Source: Deltaproteobacteria bacterium | Lineage (GTDB): Bacteria > Myxococcota_A > Polyangia > Polyangiales > JADJMO01 | DNA: 64,000 bases | Assembly (NCBI GenBank): GCA_025363655.1 | Contig: JANYDK010000094.1 | Location: forward strand, 1-64,000 | Direction of reading: 5' to 3' | In this document: positions 33,199 to 41,768 of the stretch, one piece after another | How positions within the stretch are numbered: position 1 is the first letter of the stretch | How the letters are laid out: every line of letters starts with the position of its first letter | Program-made: the position numbers and the translations under genes | Notes under the pieces: generated by a model | Told to the model about the DNA's origin: nothing | The model's input: only the letters and a program-made list of their open reading frames with translations | Database searches by the model: none

Positions 33199-34731
33199 TC
33201 AGCCGTAGGACTCGATCAGCTTGAGGAACGAGAGGACGCCGTGTCCCGTCGCGCCCTTGACGTAGAAGCCCATCGGCTTGTCGCTGACCACGGGGCCGGC
33301 GATGTCGCAGTGGACCCAAGGCACGTCGCCGACGAACTCGCGGAGGAAGAGCGCCGCGGTGATCGAGCCGCCGTAGCGCGAACCGAGGTGCTTGAGATCG
33401 GCGATTTCGCTCTTCAGTTGATCGCGCAGCTCCTCGAGCAGCGGCATGCGCCACATCGACTCGCCAGCCTCGTCGACCGCCGCCTTGAACTTGGTCGCGA
33501 GCTCGTCGCGGTTCGAATAGAAGGCGCTGCAGGTGTTGCCGAGGGCGACCATGCAAGCGCCGGTGAGCGTGGCGTTGTCGACGATGAGATCGGGCTCGAG
33601 CGTGCGCGAGTAGGCGAGCGCGTCGGCGAGCACCAAGCGCCCTTCGGCGTCGGTGTTGATGATCTCGACGAACTTGCCGTCGAGCGAGGGGAAGACGTCG
33701 CCCGGACGATAGGCGTTGCCGTCGGGCATGTTGTCGGTGGCGGCGATGATGCCGTGGACCTCGACGTTGGGCTTGAGCGCGGCGACGGCCGCCATCAGCC
33801 CGACGACGTTTCCAGCCCCCGACATGTCGATTTTCATGTCGATCATGCCGTCGGCGGGCTTGATGCAGAGACCGCCGCTGTCGAAGGTGAGGCCCTTGCC
33901 GACGAAGACGAGCTTCTTCGGCTTCTTCTTCCCCTGCGTCTTCGGCACGTAGCTCATGTGGATGAAGCGCGGCTCGGTGGTCGAGCCTTGGTTCACCGCG
34001 AGGAGCAACGTCATCTTCCGCTTGGTGATCTCCGCTTTGTCGAAGACCTGGATTTTCAGGCCTCCCGCCTTGGCGACGGCTTGCGCGCGGCGCGCCAGCT
34101 CGGGGGCGTCGAGGACGTTCGGCGGCTCGGTGACCAAGTCGCGCGTGAGGCAGACCGCGCGACCGATGGCGGCGCCGAGATCGACCGCGTCTTTGCCCGC
34201 GGGAGTGACTTTCTCGAGGACGATGACGGCCTCTTCGAGCATCACCTTGGGAGCGCGTTCGCCGGTGAGGTACTTGGTGAAGCGATAGGCGCCGAGCGGA
34301 AGGCCTTCGGCGAGCGCACGAAGCGAGGCGACGTCACCCGAGGGAGCCACCACCGCGACCGAGCGAGCGCGTTCGGCGTTGGCGGTGCGGGCGGCGCGCG
34401 CGGCGTACGAGCGCACGGCCGGAGCCGACGGATGCTTGTCGTCGCCGAGCCCGAGCACGAGGACGGTGCGCGCCGCGAGCTTGCCGTTGCTGCCGATGGA
34501 GAGCGAGCTGCCCGGCTTGCCGGTGAACTCTTCACGCTTGGCCTGCGCGAGGAGCGCGCCCGAGAGCGCAGCGTCGATCGCGTCGAGCGTCGAGTTCGCT
34601 GCCCAAGGCGCGGGCTCTGCCTTCGACTTCTTCTTTCCCTTGTCGCCCGCCGAGGCGACCGTGAACGCGGGGACGACGAGGACGTCGACGGGGAATTGGG
34701 CTGCTTTGCCCCCCTTGAGCTCGATCTTCAT
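33199..34731 (-). CDS. pepA: Leucyl aminopeptidase (M17)
   Basis: A 510-residue cytosolic enzyme that removes N-terminal residues from peptides using two metal ions in a hexamer. The C-terminal catalytic domain has VGKGLTFDSGGLCIKP (metal-binding Lys and Asp) and the M17 signature NTDAEGRLVLADAL with the catalytic Arg. The N-terminal domain is the variable M17 macro-like fold. Length matches E. coli PepA. It is divergent from nadA; the 250-bp gap holds short repeats but no clear operator. Confidence 0.95.
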   Translation of the reverse strand: MKIELKGGKAAQFPVDVLVVPAFTVASAGDKGKKKSKAEPAPWAANSTLDAIDAALSGALLAQAKREEFTGKPGSSLSIGSNGKLAARTVLVLGLGDDKHPSAPAVRSYAARAARTANAERARSVAVVAPSGDVASLRALAEGLPLGAYRFTKYLTGERAPKVMLEEAVIVLEKVTPAGKDAVDLGAAIGRAVCLTRDLVTEPPNVLDAPELARRAQAVAKAGGLKIQVFDKAEITKRKMTLLLAVNQGSTTEPRFIHMSYVPKTQGKKKPKKLVFVGKGLTFDSGGLCIKPADGMIDMKIDMSGAGNVVGLMAAVAALKPNVEVHGIIAATDNMPDGNAYRPGDVFPSLDGKFVEIINTDAEGRLVLADALAYSRTLEPDLIVDNATLTGACMVALGNTCSAFYSNRDELATKFKAAVDEAGESMWRMPLLEELRDQLKSEIADLKHLGSRYGGSITAALFLREFVGDVPWVHCDIAGPVVSDKPMGFYVKGATGHGVLSFLKLIESYG

Positions 34732-34904
34732 GACCTAAGGCGCTCTCTTTCGCAGGTTGGCGGCTCACAGGAGACAGGCCGCCGTACGCCGCGCACAGCT
34801 ATTTGCTTGCCAGCGTTGGCCGTCAAGAAAGCACCGCGCGTTCATGACGTTCTCCGATTTTTCTTTTCCTGCACCCTCTCACGTCTGCAACGCGTCATTG
34901 CGTA

Positions 34905-34943
34905 GGTGAAAGGCGGAGGTGAAAGGCGTGGGTGAAAGGCGTG
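34905..34943. repeat. Three 13-bp tandem repeats upstream of nadA
   Basis: GGTGAAAGGCGGA followed by two copies of GGTGAAAGGCGTG, ending 38 bp before the nadA start. They could be binding sites on the nadA leader or a slippage product. Nothing else was seen in the 250-bp pepA-nadA gap. Confidence 0.75.
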
Positions 34944-34980
34944 GGGTGCCAAACCGCTCGTGCGGACCTACAGTGCGGAA

Positions 34981-36027
34981 ATGGCCGCTGTAGCGCACCG
35001 CATCGCGACGTCCCTGCCGCTCCTCAAGGACGAGCCGGGGCCCAACGCCGAACGCTTCGACCTCGAGTCCCGCCTCGCCACGCTCGCGCCGACGCTCGAT
35101 CTCGAAGCTGAAATCCAGCGCCTGCGCAAAGAGCGCAACGCGGTGATCCTCGCCCACTACTATCAAGAGGGCGAGATCCAAGACCTCGCCGATCACCTCG
35201 GCGACTCGCTGCAGCTCGCGCAGGCCGCGCGCAAGACCACCGCCGACGTCATCGTCTTCTGCGGCGTGCACTTCATGGCCGAGACGGCGAAGATCTTGAA
35301 CCCCGATCGCATCGTCGTCGTCCCCGACATGGACGCCGGTTGCTCGCTCGCCGACGGCTGCAAAGGCAGCGATTTGGCCGCGTGGAAGGCCTCGCATCCG
35401 CAGCACGCGGTCGTCAGCTACATCAACTGCACCGCCGAGGTGAAGGCACTCTCCGACGTCATCGTCACCTCGTCGAACGCCGAGAAAATCGTCCGCGGCT
35501 TCGAGCCCGGTCGCCCGCTGCTCTTCGCCCCCGATCGCAACCTCGGCGCCTGGCTGGTGAAGAAGACGGGCCGCGAAATGACGCTCTGGCAAGGCGCCTG
35601 CGTGGTGCACGAACAGTTCAGCGAAAAGGCCATCGTCCAGCTGCGCGAGAAGTGGGAACGTACGGCCGGGAGCGTCGAGATCCTCGCCCACCCCGAGTGC
35701 GAAGCGCCGATCCTCCGCCACGCCGACTTCATCGGCTCCACCACTGCACTGCTCAACCGCGCCAAAGCGTCGAGCGCCAAGGCCCTCATCGTCGCCACCG
35801 AGCCGGGCATCCTCCATCAGATGAAACGCGCTCGCCCCGACGTCACCTTCCTCGACGTGCCGAGCGAAGACGCCGCCTGCGGATGCAACAACTGCCCGCA
35901 CATGAAGCGAAACACGCTCGAAAAGCTCTATCTCTGCCTGCGCGATCTGAAGCCGCGGCTGGAGATGGATAGTGAGCTGATGAATCGCGCGCGCGTGCCG
36001 ATCGAGCGGATGTTGAGCCTGTCGTAG
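34981..36027 (+). CDS. nadA: Quinolinate synthase
   Basis: A 348-residue enzyme that condenses iminoaspartate with dihydroxyacetone phosphate to quinolinate in NAD synthesis. It holds the family segments ILAHYYQEGEIQDLADHLGD and FCGVHFMAETAKIL, and cluster cysteines including CGCNNCP near the C-terminus; it carries an oxygen-sensitive [4Fe-4S] cluster. ATG 34981 gives the usual length; GTG 34960 would add seven residues. No nadB or nadC is adjacent. Confidence 0.96.
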   Translation: MAAVAHRIATSLPLLKDEPGPNAERFDLESRLATLAPTLDLEAEIQRLRKERNAVILAHYYQEGEIQDLADHLGDSLQLAQAARKTTADVIVFCGVHFMAETAKILNPDRIVVVPDMDAGCSLADGCKGSDLAAWKASHPQHAVVSYINCTAEVKALSDVIVTSSNAEKIVRGFEPGRPLLFAPDRNLGAWLVKKTGREMTLWQGACVVHEQFSEKAIVQLREKWERTAGSVEILAHPECEAPILRHADFIGSTTALLNRAKASSAKALIVATEPGILHQMKRARPDVTFLDVPSEDAACGCNNCPHMKRNTLEKLYLCLRDLKPRLEMDSELMNRARVPIERMLSLS

Positions 36028-36107
36028 CCACGCGCCGGCGTAACCTGCCGAAATCTGGGCCCCTCCCCGGCCAAACCGCTACCGCCCGCTGGGAAGGCTC
36101 CACCCAC

Positions 36108-37445
36108 ATGCAGGCGTTCTCCAGAGAAATGGCGTTCCCGATGGCTGCTGATCCGACGACGGCGACGCGGGGCGCTGTACATCTCCCCTCGCCGCCACTA
36201 GGAATCCGGCGGGTGCAGCCCCGGCCGAGCCAAATCGCGCAAGCGGTGACCGCAGCGCGCGTTCACCCGCACGCGGCGAAGATCGCCGAGGTCGCGGCCG
36301 AGGTGGGGGCCCGCATCGCCGATGGTCGGCTCCGTCACTCGGAGATTTCCGACGTCGCCGCCGTCGCGCAGCGGGTCGGCCTCGAGCCCGAGGATGCGCA
36401 GACCGAGTTCGGCAACATCCTCGCCATCCTCGAGCGCGGGGCCGAAGACGCCGCGGAGCGGGCCATCGTCGCCACCTTCGTCGCCGCCGGTGCCGTGCGC
36501 AAGCTCGAGGTGCAGCTCGACGACGAGGCCGAAGTGCGCCGTTGGGCCGAGCGACTCTGCTACCTCGCCGCGCACGCCGGCTTCGATCCACTCGGCGCGC
36601 TCCCCGAGGGAACCGATCCTCGCCTTCTCCACGCGCTCTTTCGCGCGCTCGTCGATCACGCGCGACAAATCGACGAAGGAAAAGCGCCCAAGGCCGACCG
36701 CGCCGAGCTCTTGGTGGCGGCCGCCGCGCTCGCCGATGCGGTCGAGATGCTCGGAGATGCCGACGAGCTGGCACCGCTCGTTTCACGCCTCGGTGCCGAC
36801 GTCGCCGACCTCACCGCCGGACGAATCATCACCGCGCACGCAGCAGCGGCACCTTCGACCGTCGTCGCTTCGGCTCCTTCGAGTGCGTCCGTGAAGGGCT
36901 ACCTCGCCCCGTTGCCGCGCGGCGCCTTCGTCACCTGCGTGCAGGCCTTCACTGGCTACTTGTTGGTGCGTTCGGTCGCCGTCTTGATCGCTCGGCTCGC
37001 CCTCTCGCTCAAGCGTGACGCGCGCATCGAGCTCACCCAACGTGGGCTCGAAATCGACGCCAAGGTCGGGCTCCTCGGTCGCGAGGTGCGAACCCTCCGC
37101 GCCCACTATCCGGCGAGCGGCGTCGCTTCGATCACGCGCGAGGTGCGCTTTCCCTCGATCCACATCTACGTCGGGCTCGCTGCGCTCCTCCTCGGCACCT
37201 ACGCCGGCGTCACCTTCCTCGCGTGGGGCGTGCCGTCGGCGAGTCCGCGGCTCATCGCCTACGGGCTCCTCGCGCTGCTCCTCGGCGTCGTCCTCGATCT
37301 CGTCCTCACCGCGCTCGTGCCTGGTGCGCGCGGCACTTGTCGCGTCGTCGTCACCCCGCGCCGCGGCTCACGCGTGTGCGTCGCGGGTGTCGATGCACAA
37401 GCGGCCGATCGTCTCCTCGCCGATCTCGCGCGACGCCTCGACTAG
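36108..37445 (+). CDS. Multi-domain membrane protein, hypothetical
   Basis: 445 residues. The first ~260 are cytoplasmic, Ala-rich and helical (ADGRLRHSEISDVAAVAQRV, EDAAERAIVATFVAAGAVR). The C-terminal part has a hydrophobic segment near 285-305, an amphipathic beta region, then two membrane segments (YVGLAALLLGTYAGVTFLAWG and LIAYGLLALLLGVVLDLVL) and a short basic tail. No family recognised. It lies 80 bp after nadA on the same strand but is probably unrelated. ATG 36108 has in-frame alternatives at 36129 and 36141. Confidence 0.6.
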   Translation: MQAFSREMAFPMAADPTTATRGAVHLPSPPLGIRRVQPRPSQIAQAVTAARVHPHAAKIAEVAAEVGARIADGRLRHSEISDVAAVAQRVGLEPEDAQTEFGNILAILERGAEDAAERAIVATFVAAGAVRKLEVQLDDEAEVRRWAERLCYLAAHAGFDPLGALPEGTDPRLLHALFRALVDHARQIDEGKAPKADRAELLVAAAALADAVEMLGDADELAPLVSRLGADVADLTAGRIITAHAAAAPSTVVASAPSSASVKGYLAPLPRGAFVTCVQAFTGYLLVRSVAVLIARLALSLKRDARIELTQRGLEIDAKVGLLGREVRTLRAHYPASGVASITREVRFPSIHIYVGLAALLLGTYAGVTFLAWGVPSASPRLIAYGLLALLLGVVLDLVLTALVPGARGTCRVVVTPRRGSRVCVAGVDAQAADRLLADLARRLD

Positions 37446-37760
37446 CGGCCCCGGTTCGAAGCCCGACTTCGACGCCAAGATGGGAGCGCGACCGCGGGTC
37501 GTAGGAGTTGCGCCTGCTACCAACGCACTTTTCTCGCGAGGGTGCGGCCACACACCGAGGTCGGTGTCGCGCGCTCGGCGCCGAGCGCGCACACGTTCTC
37601 ACCTATTTTGACCAGATGCACGTCACGACGTTGACCAATTGCGCAGGAACATGCCCGAATGGCGCGGGGTTGGATCCGGCGCGGGGTGCTTCGGGCTGGG
37701 CTCGGGGGCCGTCACGAGCGAGACCGACACCAAGTGAATTCCGGGGGGCGACTTTCCAAC
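37446..37760. other. 315-bp intergenic region with a long palindrome and repeated TTGACCA
   Basis: No coding frame is credible here. The region contains the 22-bp palindrome listed separately and two TTGACCA boxes at 37608 and 37631 (23 bp apart) that could be promoter or regulator sites for the next gene. A ribosome site (GGGGGG at 37743) precedes that gene. Confidence 0.5.
37569..37590. terminator. Perfect 22-bp palindrome
   Basis: GCGCGCTCGGC followed directly by its reverse complement, flanked by GTGT and ACAC that extend the stem past one bulge. It lies 124 bp beyond the stop of the membrane-protein gene and is followed by a T-containing stretch (CACCTATTTT), so transcription termination is the simplest reading; a regulator site is also possible. 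Confidence 0.5.
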
Positions 37761-38258
37761 ATGATGCGTGACCAAGAGACGATCTCGGATCTGATCTCCC
37801 CGCCACCACCGTCGGTGGGGCCGCAGGGTGACGTGCTGAAGGCGCGTTGGGTGCGCCTCGCAGGCGACTTCGACCAGCTCGCCGTGCTCGACCCTCAATC
37901 GAGCCGCGCGCTCGTCCACGCCAAAGGAAACGCGGAAAACGCAGAAGACGCGGAAAAACGTGGCGTTCGGGACGTCGGGCAACTGCTCTTGCTCGGCCAC
38001 GAACAAGCGCTCGCCGACGCCGAAGCGTACATCTCCGAGGGACACACCATTCGCACCGGTCACGTCGTCGAGTTCGACGACATCGACGACGAGGCCGCGC
38101 TCCGACGTTGGACGGCCGAGCTCGATCGCGCGAGCGCACGTGGCTGGGCTCCGCCGGCGCCGAACGGCTTCTGGGCGTCGTTTCTCCATTGGCGCACGCC
38201 GCTGGGGATGGCCCGACTGACCGAGCGCCGTATTCCGGCCCGCCGTCGCGTCGATTGA
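37761..38258 (+). CDS. Hypothetical cytoplasmic protein
   Basis: 165 residues from ATG 37761 (or 37764), with a purine-rich ribosome site about 10 bp upstream. Acidic, no signal or membrane segment. Contains VGQLLLLGHEQALADAEAYI and VVEFDDIDDEAALRRW. Family not recognised. The DUF1223 gene starts 31 bp later on the same strand. Confidence 0.55.
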   Translation: MMRDQETISDLISPPPPSVGPQGDVLKARWVRLAGDFDQLAVLDPQSSRALVHAKGNAENAEDAEKRGVRDVGQLLLLGHEQALADAEAYISEGHTIRTGHVVEFDDIDDEAALRRWTAELDRASARGWAPPAPNGFWASFLHWRTPLGMARLTERRIPARRRVD

Positions 38259-38289
38259 AACCGCGCGGCGTCATCCGCGTACCCATGAG

Positions 38290-39102
38290 ATGACGCGCCT
38301 TCGCATCGCAGCGGCACTGCTGGCCATCTCGGCCATCGCCGCGGGGGGGTGCACGCGCACGAGCTCGGGGCCCGAATCGTCTCCAGGGACGAGCGAGATC
38401 CATCCCGAGGTCGCCGCGAAGGTCACCTCGCCGCGCGCGTTCGCGATCGTCGAGCTCTTCTCGTCGGAAGGTTGCTCGAGCTGTCCACCGGCAGAGCAGC
38501 TCCTCGGCGAGCTCCTCGGCGAGGCGCGCGCGCAAGGGACGAACATCCTCTACCTCGGATTCCACGTGAACTACTGGGACGGCCTCGGTTGGAAGGATCC
38601 GTACTCCAGCGCAGCGTTCACCCAGCGTCAGCGCATGTACGCCGATCGCTGGGGAAAAAGCGGCCTCTACACGCCCCAGGCCGTCGTCGGCGGACGCTAC
38701 GAGATGCTCGGCAGCTACGAGGCGAAGCTTCGCGCCGCCATCGAGGTGTCGCTCTCGCGCGAGACGTACACCACCGTCGAGGTGAAGCTCGGCGAGGCGA
38801 CGGCCGATCACGTAGAGGTCGACTTCACCATCGACGGCGCGCCGGCCGATGCGCTCCTCGATCTCGCCCTCGTCGAGCGCGACCTGCGCGACGTGCCCGA
38901 CCGCGGAGAGAACGAAGGAACGCCGATCGGCCTACAAAACGTGGTGCGCACGTTCGAGACGGTGGCAGCGACCACGAAGGGACACGCGACGTTACGCGTT
39001 CCGCCGGGCGTCCGTCACGCACATGCGTCCGTCGTCGCTTACGTGCAGAAGCGCGACGACCTCGTCATCGTCGGCGGCACCAGCGTCGATCTCGTGCCCT
39101 GA
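38290..39102 (+). CDS. DUF1223 family secreted thioredoxin-like lipoprotein
   Basis: 270 residues with a signal peptide ending in the lipobox-like AAGGC (about residue 21). The mature protein opens with AIVELFSSEGCSSCPPAE, the DUF1223 hallmark, which places a CxxC at the thioredoxin active-site position, and continues with VNYWDGLGWKDPYSS, also typical. Length is normal. The family is thought to have a thioredoxin fold, but the redox partner is unknown. The last codons and stop lie inside a 13-bp repeat. Confidence 0.88.
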   Translation: MTRLRIAAALLAISAIAAGGCTRTSSGPESSPGTSEIHPEVAAKVTSPRAFAIVELFSSEGCSSCPPAEQLLGELLGEARAQGTNILYLGFHVNYWDGLGWKDPYSSAAFTQRQRMYADRWGKSGLYTPQAVVGGRYEMLGSYEAKLRAAIEVSLSRETYTTVEVKLGEATADHVEVDFTIDGAPADALLDLALVERDLRDVPDRGENEGTPIGLQNVVRTFETVAATTKGHATLRVPPGVRHAHASVVAYVQKRDDLVIVGGTSVDLVP

Positions 39103-39129
39103 GCTCGTGCCCTGAGCTCGTGACCTCGG
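39091..39129. repeat. Three 13-bp repeats across a stop codon
   Basis: CTCGTGCCCTGAG occurs twice in tandem at 39091-39116, followed by a third, diverged copy. The stop codon of the DUF1223 gene lies in the first copy, so expansion would not alter the protein. Confidence 0.7.
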
Positions 39130-39130
39130 C

Positions 39131-40396
39131 TCAGGTCGCGGGCCGAGGCGGCTCGCCGACGTAGCGCGCACGAGGACGGAGCAAGTGAGGATCGTTCCGT
39201 TGCTCGAAAATGTGGGCGACCCAACCGGCGCTGCGGCCGAGGGCGAAGATCGCGAGCGCCGAGCCGGACGGGAGATCGAGCGCGGAGGTGAGTGCGACGA
39301 GGCCGACGTCGAGGGTCGGTGGTTCGCGCCCCTCGCGCTTCATGACGTCGACGAGCGCGAGGATGCTCGTGAGCATCGGATGCCGGCCGTCACGTCCGCC
39401 GATGGCACCGAGGGAGCGCGCGAGCTCGAGGAGCAACTCGGCGCGGGGATCGCCGTGCTCGTAGAGTCGGTGGCCGAAGCCTGGAATCGCCTCGCCACGC
39501 CGCGTGCGCTCGTGGACGACGGCGCCCGCGCGCTCGGGACGCCCGACCTCCGCGACGAGGGCTTCGACCCGATCGCACGCGCCGCCGTGGCGTGGGCCGG
39601 AGAGCGCGGCGAGGGCAGCGCTGACGCAGGCGTAGAGATCGGCGCCGGCAGAAGCGGCGATGCGCGCAGCGAAGGTGGAGACGTTGAGCTCGTGATCGGC
39701 GCAGAGAATCAGCGCCTTATTTACGGCTTCTCGCGACGCTCTCTTCGACTTGGTCTTGCCACCGAGCGCGACGAGACACGAAGAGGCGAGGTCAGCCGCG
39801 GCCGCCGCTTCTTCGACGCAGGCGCGACCTCGAGGCAGTCCGAGGAGTGCGGCCATCGCGGCCACGAGCTTGTGCGCGCGCTCCTGCTCGGCCGCGAGCG
39901 GGGCTCCGAAACGTCCGAGATCACGCGCAGCCATCGCGGCGACGCCGAGCGTGAGCGCTGCGAGCGGGCTCGGTTCTGCGGGGAGGAGGGCCGTGACGGC
40001 GCGCAGACCGAGCCGCGACGGCGCCACGAATCGCGCAGGAGCTTCGGGGAGCACGCCGACGGCGAGGAGCTCGGCGACCGATTCGAAAGGCACCCCGGCG
40101 CGGGCCAAGGAGACGGCGGCGTGACCTCGATAGAACGGACCGTCGGGGCTGATCGCCGTCACCGCCGAGTCGAGGACGGGCTCTCCCCAACGCAGCGCAG
40201 CGCCGGCGAGAGGACCGTGCCCGGCGCGCGCATCGCTGCGGCTCTTCAGACGCTCGACGTCGGAGCGGAGATAGCGATGCGTGCGCCCCTCGCGCACCGA
40301 GCGGAGGAGGCCACGACTGACGTAGGCGTAGAGCGTCTGCGGCTTCACCTCGAGCAACGCGGCGGCGATGGTGGCCGTCAGATAGGTGTCCTCCAT
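39131..40396 (-). CDS. Citrate-synthase-family protein with N-terminal helix-turn-helix
   Basis: 421 residues from MEDTYLT (upstream in-frame ATGs at 40417 and 40432 are alternatives). Residues ~1-55 form a MerR/excisionase-type winged helix (TATIAAALLEVKPQTLYAYV, then GRTHRYLRSDVERL). The rest is a citrate synthase fold with catalytic-type His in DHELNVSTFAAR and in GFGHRLYEHGDPRAE, and an Asp in TLDVGLVALTSAL where the catalytic Asp is expected. It may be an enzyme, a metabolite-sensing repressor, or both. It is divergent from a second citrate synthase gene with an AT-rich operator-like site between, consistent with autoregulation. Confidence 0.85.
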   Translation of the reverse strand: MEDTYLTATIAAALLEVKPQTLYAYVSRGLLRSVREGRTHRYLRSDVERLKSRSDARAGHGPLAGAALRWGEPVLDSAVTAISPDGPFYRGHAAVSLARAGVPFESVAELLAVGVLPEAPARFVAPSRLGLRAVTALLPAEPSPLAALTLGVAAMAARDLGRFGAPLAAEQERAHKLVAAMAALLGLPRGRACVEEAAAAADLASSCLVALGGKTKSKRASREAVNKALILCADHELNVSTFAARIAASAGADLYACVSAALAALSGPRHGGACDRVEALVAEVGRPERAGAVVHERTRRGEAIPGFGHRLYEHGDPRAELLLELARSLGAIGGRDGRHPMLTSILALVDVMKREGREPPTLDVGLVALTSALDLPSGSALAIFALGRSAGWVAHIFEQRNDPHLLRPRARYVGEPPRPAT

Positions 40397-40415
40397 CGCG
40401 ACATCATGTCGACAC

Positions 40416-40443
40416 ATTGATTGTTTGATCAATCTGGATCAAT
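40416..40443. promoter_or_regulatory. AT-rich operator-like site between divergent citrate synthase genes
   Basis: ATTGAT-TGTTTG-ATCAAT is a 6-6-6 inverted repeat at 40416-40433. GATCAAT then recurs exactly 10 bp on, at 40437-40443, about one helical turn. The patch is strikingly AT-rich for this genome and lies directly before the HTH-citrate-synthase start, so it is the likely target of that protein. Confidence 0.6.
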
Positions 40444-40491
40444 GCATCGCGCGGACCCATGGTTCGCCGAGGCAGCAACGAGGAGGCAGCG

Positions 40492-41706
40492 ATGGACACC
40501 ATGACCAAAGTGGCAAACGGCGCGAACGCAGCGAACGCAGCGAACGGCGGCAAGAAGGGCGGAGGACTCGACGGGGTCGTCGTCAGCGACACGCGGCTCT
40601 CGGACGTCGACGGGGAGCGCGGGCGGCTGGTGATCGCCGGCCACGACGTCGAATCGCTCTCGGGTGCGGTCACCTTCGAGCAGGTTCTAGGGGCGCTTTC
40701 GGCGCAGGATGGCGCGATTCCGACGCTGGCCGAAATCGAGGCGCGGCGCCGATCGCTCGGCGAGTGTCGCGCCCGCGCGTTCGCTCGCATCGACGCGCTC
40801 GGCGGCGCGCTCTCGATGAAGGATGGGATGGACGCGCTCCGAGCGGCCGTCGCGCAGCTCCCCGGCGCAGGAGAGAACCAAGAAGACGAGGTCATCGGCG
40901 CCGTCGCGGTCTTCGCCGCTGCTTGGTCACGCGTACAGGCTGGTCACGCGCCGATCGCCCCCGATGAAACGCGCACGCACGCCGCCGATTACCTGCGGAT
41001 GGTGATGGATGGCGAGCCGCACGCTGCCGACGTGGCCGCGCTCGATGCCTACCTCGTCGCGGTCGTCGATCACGGGATGAACGCCTCCACCTTCGCCGCG
41101 CGCGTGGTCACCTCGACGGGCTCCGATGTCGTTTCGTCGGTCGTCGCCGCCATCGGCGCGCTCAAGGGGCCGCTCCATGGAGGCGCACCCGGACCGGTGC
41201 TCGACATGCTCGACGCGATCGCGAAGAGCGCCACGAGCGCAACCGGCACGAACGACAGCGGAAAAACCGGCGATCTCGATGAGCTGGCCGTGCGTTGGCT
41301 CGAGACCGAGCTCCTCGCCGGTCGTCGCATCATGGGGATGGGTCATCGCATCTATCGAGTGCGTGATCCGCGCGCGGCGGTGCTCGAGCGCGCAGCCTCG
41401 GTGCTCTGGCGGGCGGGCCGTGGTCGCGAAGGCGGACGGCTCGCGCTCGCGCGGGCGGTCGAACGCGCAGCGACGTCGATTCTCCGGGCGAAGCATCCGC
41501 AGAGGCCGCTGCATGCCAACGTCGAGTTCTTCACGGCGATCCTGCTCGACGCGCTCGGGCTGCCGCGGGGGCTCTTCTCGCCGACCTTCGCCGTCGGCCG
41601 CGTCGGCGGTTGGACCGCGCACGTGCTCGAGCAACGCGCGGAAGGACGCCTGATTCGTCCCGCCTCGCGCTACGTCGGTGCGATGCCGAGCCGCCGTGAA
41701 GACTAG
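40492..41706 (+). CDS. Citrate/2-methylcitrate synthase family protein
   Basis: 404 residues; ATG 40492 chosen for its strong ribosome site AGGAGG (40481-40486). A low-complexity Asn/Ala N-terminus leads into a citrate synthase fold with DHGMNASTFAARV, LHGGAPG and MGHRIYRVRDPRA (two catalytic-type His). Where classic citrate synthases have the catalytic Asp in NVDFYSG, this protein reads NVEFFTA, with Glu. That may still work or may mark a different thioester substrate. It should condense acetyl-CoA or propionyl-CoA with oxaloacetate. Divergent from the HTH-fused homologue, probably its regulator. Confidence 0.88.
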   Translation: MDTMTKVANGANAANAANGGKKGGGLDGVVVSDTRLSDVDGERGRLVIAGHDVESLSGAVTFEQVLGALSAQDGAIPTLAEIEARRRSLGECRARAFARIDALGGALSMKDGMDALRAAVAQLPGAGENQEDEVIGAVAVFAAAWSRVQAGHAPIAPDETRTHAADYLRMVMDGEPHAADVAALDAYLVAVVDHGMNASTFAARVVTSTGSDVVSSVVAAIGALKGPLHGGAPGPVLDMLDAIAKSATSATGTNDSGKTGDLDELAVRWLETELLAGRRIMGMGHRIYRVRDPRAAVLERAASVLWRAGRGREGGRLALARAVERAATSILRAKHPQRPLHANVEFFTAILLDALGLPRGLFSPTFAVGRVGGWTAHVLEQRAEGRLIRPASRYVGAMPSRRED

Positions 41707-41768
41707 AAGCCATCGGCGAGGTCTGCCGTGCGACGCTCCATCCGTCACCAATCACCACGAATTCAAGC

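Noticed and set aside
37608-37660. Sigma-70 promoter from the TTGACC boxes
   Set aside because: No -10-like sequence lies 16-18 bp downstream of either box, so a promoter cannot be supported.
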